This document shows positions 5,908 through 7,299 of a DNA stretch of 7,299 nucleotides, piece by piece. Source of the stretch: Holosporales bacterium. GTDB lineage: Bacteria > Pseudomonadota > Alphaproteobacteria > Caedimonadales > UBA9215. The stretch covers positions 1-7,299 of the forward strand of contig DOCA01000111.1 in the NCBI GenBank assembly GCA_003503995.1, given 5' to 3'. Positions within the stretch are counted from its first letter, which is position 1. Each line of letters starts with the position of its first letter. The notes under the pieces are model-generated. The model was not told where the DNA came from. It saw only the letters and a program-made list of their open reading frames with translations, and did not search any database. The translations under genes and the position numbers were made by a program.

Positions 5908-7086
5908 ATGAGCGCAGAATACGAATACATCCAAACGACACCAGACCTAGAGACATTTTGCTCAGAAGCACACGCTGATTTACTAGATGATGATTTCTTA
6001 ACCTTAGATACAGAATTTATTCGAGAGCGCACTTATGCTCCACAACTTTGCCTCATTCAAATTGCCACCCATAAAAAAGCGGCAATTGTTGACCCCTTAG
6101 CCGATGGAATGGATTTACAACCTCTTTTAGAGTTGTTAGCTCATCCCGATATGCTGAAAGTTCTTCATGCTGGCCGTCAAGATCTCGAAATTTTCCTAGC
6201 CCTCATGGGAGAGCTACCAAAAAATATTTTCGATACTCAGATAGCCGCTATGGCCTGTGGATTTGGAGACAGTGCTGGCTACGAAACACTCGTCAAGAAG
6301 ATTACCAAAAATCCCCTTGATAAAAGTGCGCGCTTTTCCAATTGGGCGCAACGTCCCCTCACAACTAAACAGCTGGATTATGCCATTGGGGATGTTACCT
6401 ATTTAAGAGAGATCTATACCCACCTTTCAACTAAAATTAAAGAAGAAGGACGAGAAAGTTGGATTTCAGAAGAAATTCAAATTGCCTTAGATCCCACAAC
6501 CTACGAGGTTAATCCTCATCGTCTTCTCTTTAAGTTAAAACTTCGCACGTCAAAACCATCTGTATTAGCACGGGCTTTTTACCTTGTTAAATGGCGAGAA
6601 GCGCAAGCTGAAGCCGAAAATAAACCACGCCAAACGATTATGCGTGATGAATTGATTATAGAGCTTGCGACACAAAATCCTCAATCCCTTGAAGATTTTC
6701 GAAAAACCAGAGGGCTTCGTGATAAAAATCTCTCTCGCAAAATAGGCGATGCGATTATTAGTCTTCTTAAAGAAGCAAGCGCCCTTCCTCCAAAAGAATG
6801 TCCAAAACTCCCCACACCTATTAATGAACCTTCTGTTAACCCTTTAACACAAGACATGTTGCGTTTGCTCTTAAGGTATATTGCCGAAAAAGAGCAGGTT
6901 GCCGAAAAAATACTTGCCCCCAGTAAAGATATAACCACCCTCATTCGACATGGGGAAAAAGCCGACATTCCTTGCTTGAAAGGTTGGCGTTACGATATTT
7001 TTGGCAAAATAGCTCTCGATCTTATGAATGAAAAAATTGCACTTTCCCTTAAAGACGGCAAACTTATCTTGAATACAAAAGACTAA
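5908..7086 (+). CDS. rnd: Ribonuclease D (3'-5' exoribonuclease)
   Basis: RNase D trims the 3' ends of tRNA precursors and other stable RNAs in the cytoplasm. The 392-aa protein shows the full DEDDy catalytic set: Exo I FLTLDTEFIRERTYAPQLCL (Asp34, Glu36), Exo II LHAGRQDLEIF (Asp92) and Exo III LDYAIGDVTYL (Tyr158, Asp162). An HRDC domain follows (about 210-287, including RDELIIELATQNPQSLEDF and TRGLRDKNL). The last ~75 residues probably form a second HRDC-like bundle, as in the known RNase D structure. The frame is open back to an ATG at 5821, but I chose 5908: the family N-terminus starts at about this point, an AGG lies 6 bases upstream, and the longer form would overlap the aspS start codon and add 29 non-conserved residues. 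The divergent pairing with aspS is common in Alphaproteobacteria. Confidence 0.96.
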   Translation: MSAEYEYIQTTPDLETFCSEAHADLLDDDFLTLDTEFIRERTYAPQLCLIQIATHKKAAIVDPLADGMDLQPLLELLAHPDMLKVLHAGRQDLEIFLALMGELPKNIFDTQIAAMACGFGDSAGYETLVKKITKNPLDKSARFSNWAQRPLTTKQLDYAIGDVTYLREIYTHLSTKIKEEGRESWISEEIQIALDPTTYEVNPHRLLFKLKLRTSKPSVLARAFYLVKWREAQAEAENKPRQTIMRDELIIELATQNPQSLEDFRKTRGLRDKNLSRKIGDAIISLLKEASALPPKECPKLPTPINEPSVNPLTQDMLRLLLRYIAEKEQVAEKILAPSKDITTLIRHGEKADIPCLKGWRYDIFGKIALDLMNEKIALSLKDGKLILNTKD

Positions 7087-7120
7087 AATTTTTAAAGCAA
7101 AAATTTTCTTATTTTTTCTC
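7085..7120 (+). terminator. AT-only hairpin with T-tract after rnd
   Basis: Immediately at the rnd stop codon there is a perfect 9-bp inverted repeat, AAAATTTTT (7085-7093) and AAAAATTTT (7099-7107), with a 5-base loop. It is followed by CTTATTTTTTCTCTTTTT. The position and the T-rich tail suit a rho-independent terminator, but the stem has no GC pair, so it would be weak. Confidence 0.45.
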
Positions 7121-7135
7121 TTTTTAAGCCTTTTA

Positions 7136-7165
7136 TTAATAGTTTAGTAACTTTTGCTTTATAAT
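7136..7165 (+). promoter_or_regulatory. Probable promoter of the IHF-family gene
   Basis: A perfect TATAAT (7160-7165) is preceded at 18 bases by TTAATA (7136-7141; 4 of 6 matches to TTGACA). The start of transcription would be near 7172, giving a leader of about 60 bases before the ATG at 7235. The site sits between the rnd terminator candidate and the next gene. Confidence 0.5.
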
Positions 7166-7234
7166 CTTTCTATCAGATACTTCTAAATTCTAAGCGCGTA
7201 AAAGCTTATTAACCTTAGCCTCTGGAGAAAGATC

Positions 7235-7299
7235 ATGGCAACTATAACAACTCTTACGCGTAATGAGATCAGCGACAAACTTTCAAAGGAAATTGGCGT
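7235..7299 (+). CDS. ihfA: Integration host factor/HU-type DNA-binding protein, N-terminus only (probably IHF alpha)
   Basis: Only the first 21 codons are in the window: MATITTLTRNEISDKLSKEIG, then a partial codon. The pattern of a short lead, LTR-x-E/D-I/L, a helix and KEIG(V/L) is typical of the first helices of IHF and HU subunits. The few residues before TLTR favour IHF alpha as found in Alphaproteobacteria over HU or IHF beta. The family bends DNA as a dimer and shapes the nucleoid, replication origins and promoters. GGAG lies 7 bases before the ATG, a good ribosome site. With so little sequence the subunit assignment is tentative. Confidence 0.65.
   Translation, partial: MATITTLTRNEISDKLSKEIG

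Noticed and set aside
6681..6968. Minus-strand 95-aa open frame inside rnd
   Set aside because: It is antisense to the HRDC region of rnd, with no ribosome site or recognisable domain.
1..7299. Mobile element, CRISPR array, tRNA or rRNA gene
   Set aside because: I saw no transposase, direct-repeat array, cloverleaf or rRNA-like sequence; gene-free gaps are all about 210 bases or shorter.

Overview
The window is a stretch of chromosomal housekeeping DNA from an AT-rich alphaproteobacterium. This assignment rests on three things: aspS and rnd lie head to head, ybeY is followed by a CorC-type gene, and an IHF/HU-type gene follows rnd. The low GC and the shortened gene clusters suggest a low-GC lineage, for example a Holosporales- or Rickettsiales-like bacterium. 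That narrower placement is inference. A chemoreceptor gene implies present or recent chemotaxis, which a strictly reduced endosymbiont would probably lack.

Layout: everything from the left edge to 5822 is on the minus strand. In transcription order these genes are aspS (aspartyl-tRNA synthetase), a soluble methyl-accepting chemotaxis protein with a clear rho-independent terminator, a small exported protein of unknown function with its own promoter and a likely terminator, a stand-alone NAD(P)HX epimerase, and a short ybeY-corC unit with a good sigma70-type promoter. corC runs off the left edge. From 5908 rightwards transcription is on the plus strand: rnd (ribonuclease D), then the first 21 codons of a DNA-bending protein of the IHF/HU family, probably ihfA.

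Functionally most of the genes serve translation and RNA metabolism (aspS, ybeY, rnd), with metabolite repair (nnrE), a CorC-like CBS protein, nucleoid architecture (ihfA) and one chemotaxis sensor. Promoter and terminator signals divide the minus strand into at least three or four independent units, so this is not one long operon.

I do not see an undescribed multi-gene system, mobile element, CRISPR array or RNA gene. Points worth a second look are the chemoreceptor N-terminus, which resembles the leading helix of a globin-coupled sensor without the globin; the AspRS residue pattern suggesting non-discriminating charging of tRNA-Asn; unusual motif residues in the epimerase and in YbeY; the serine-rich N-terminal extension of YbeY; and the uncharacterised exported protein.
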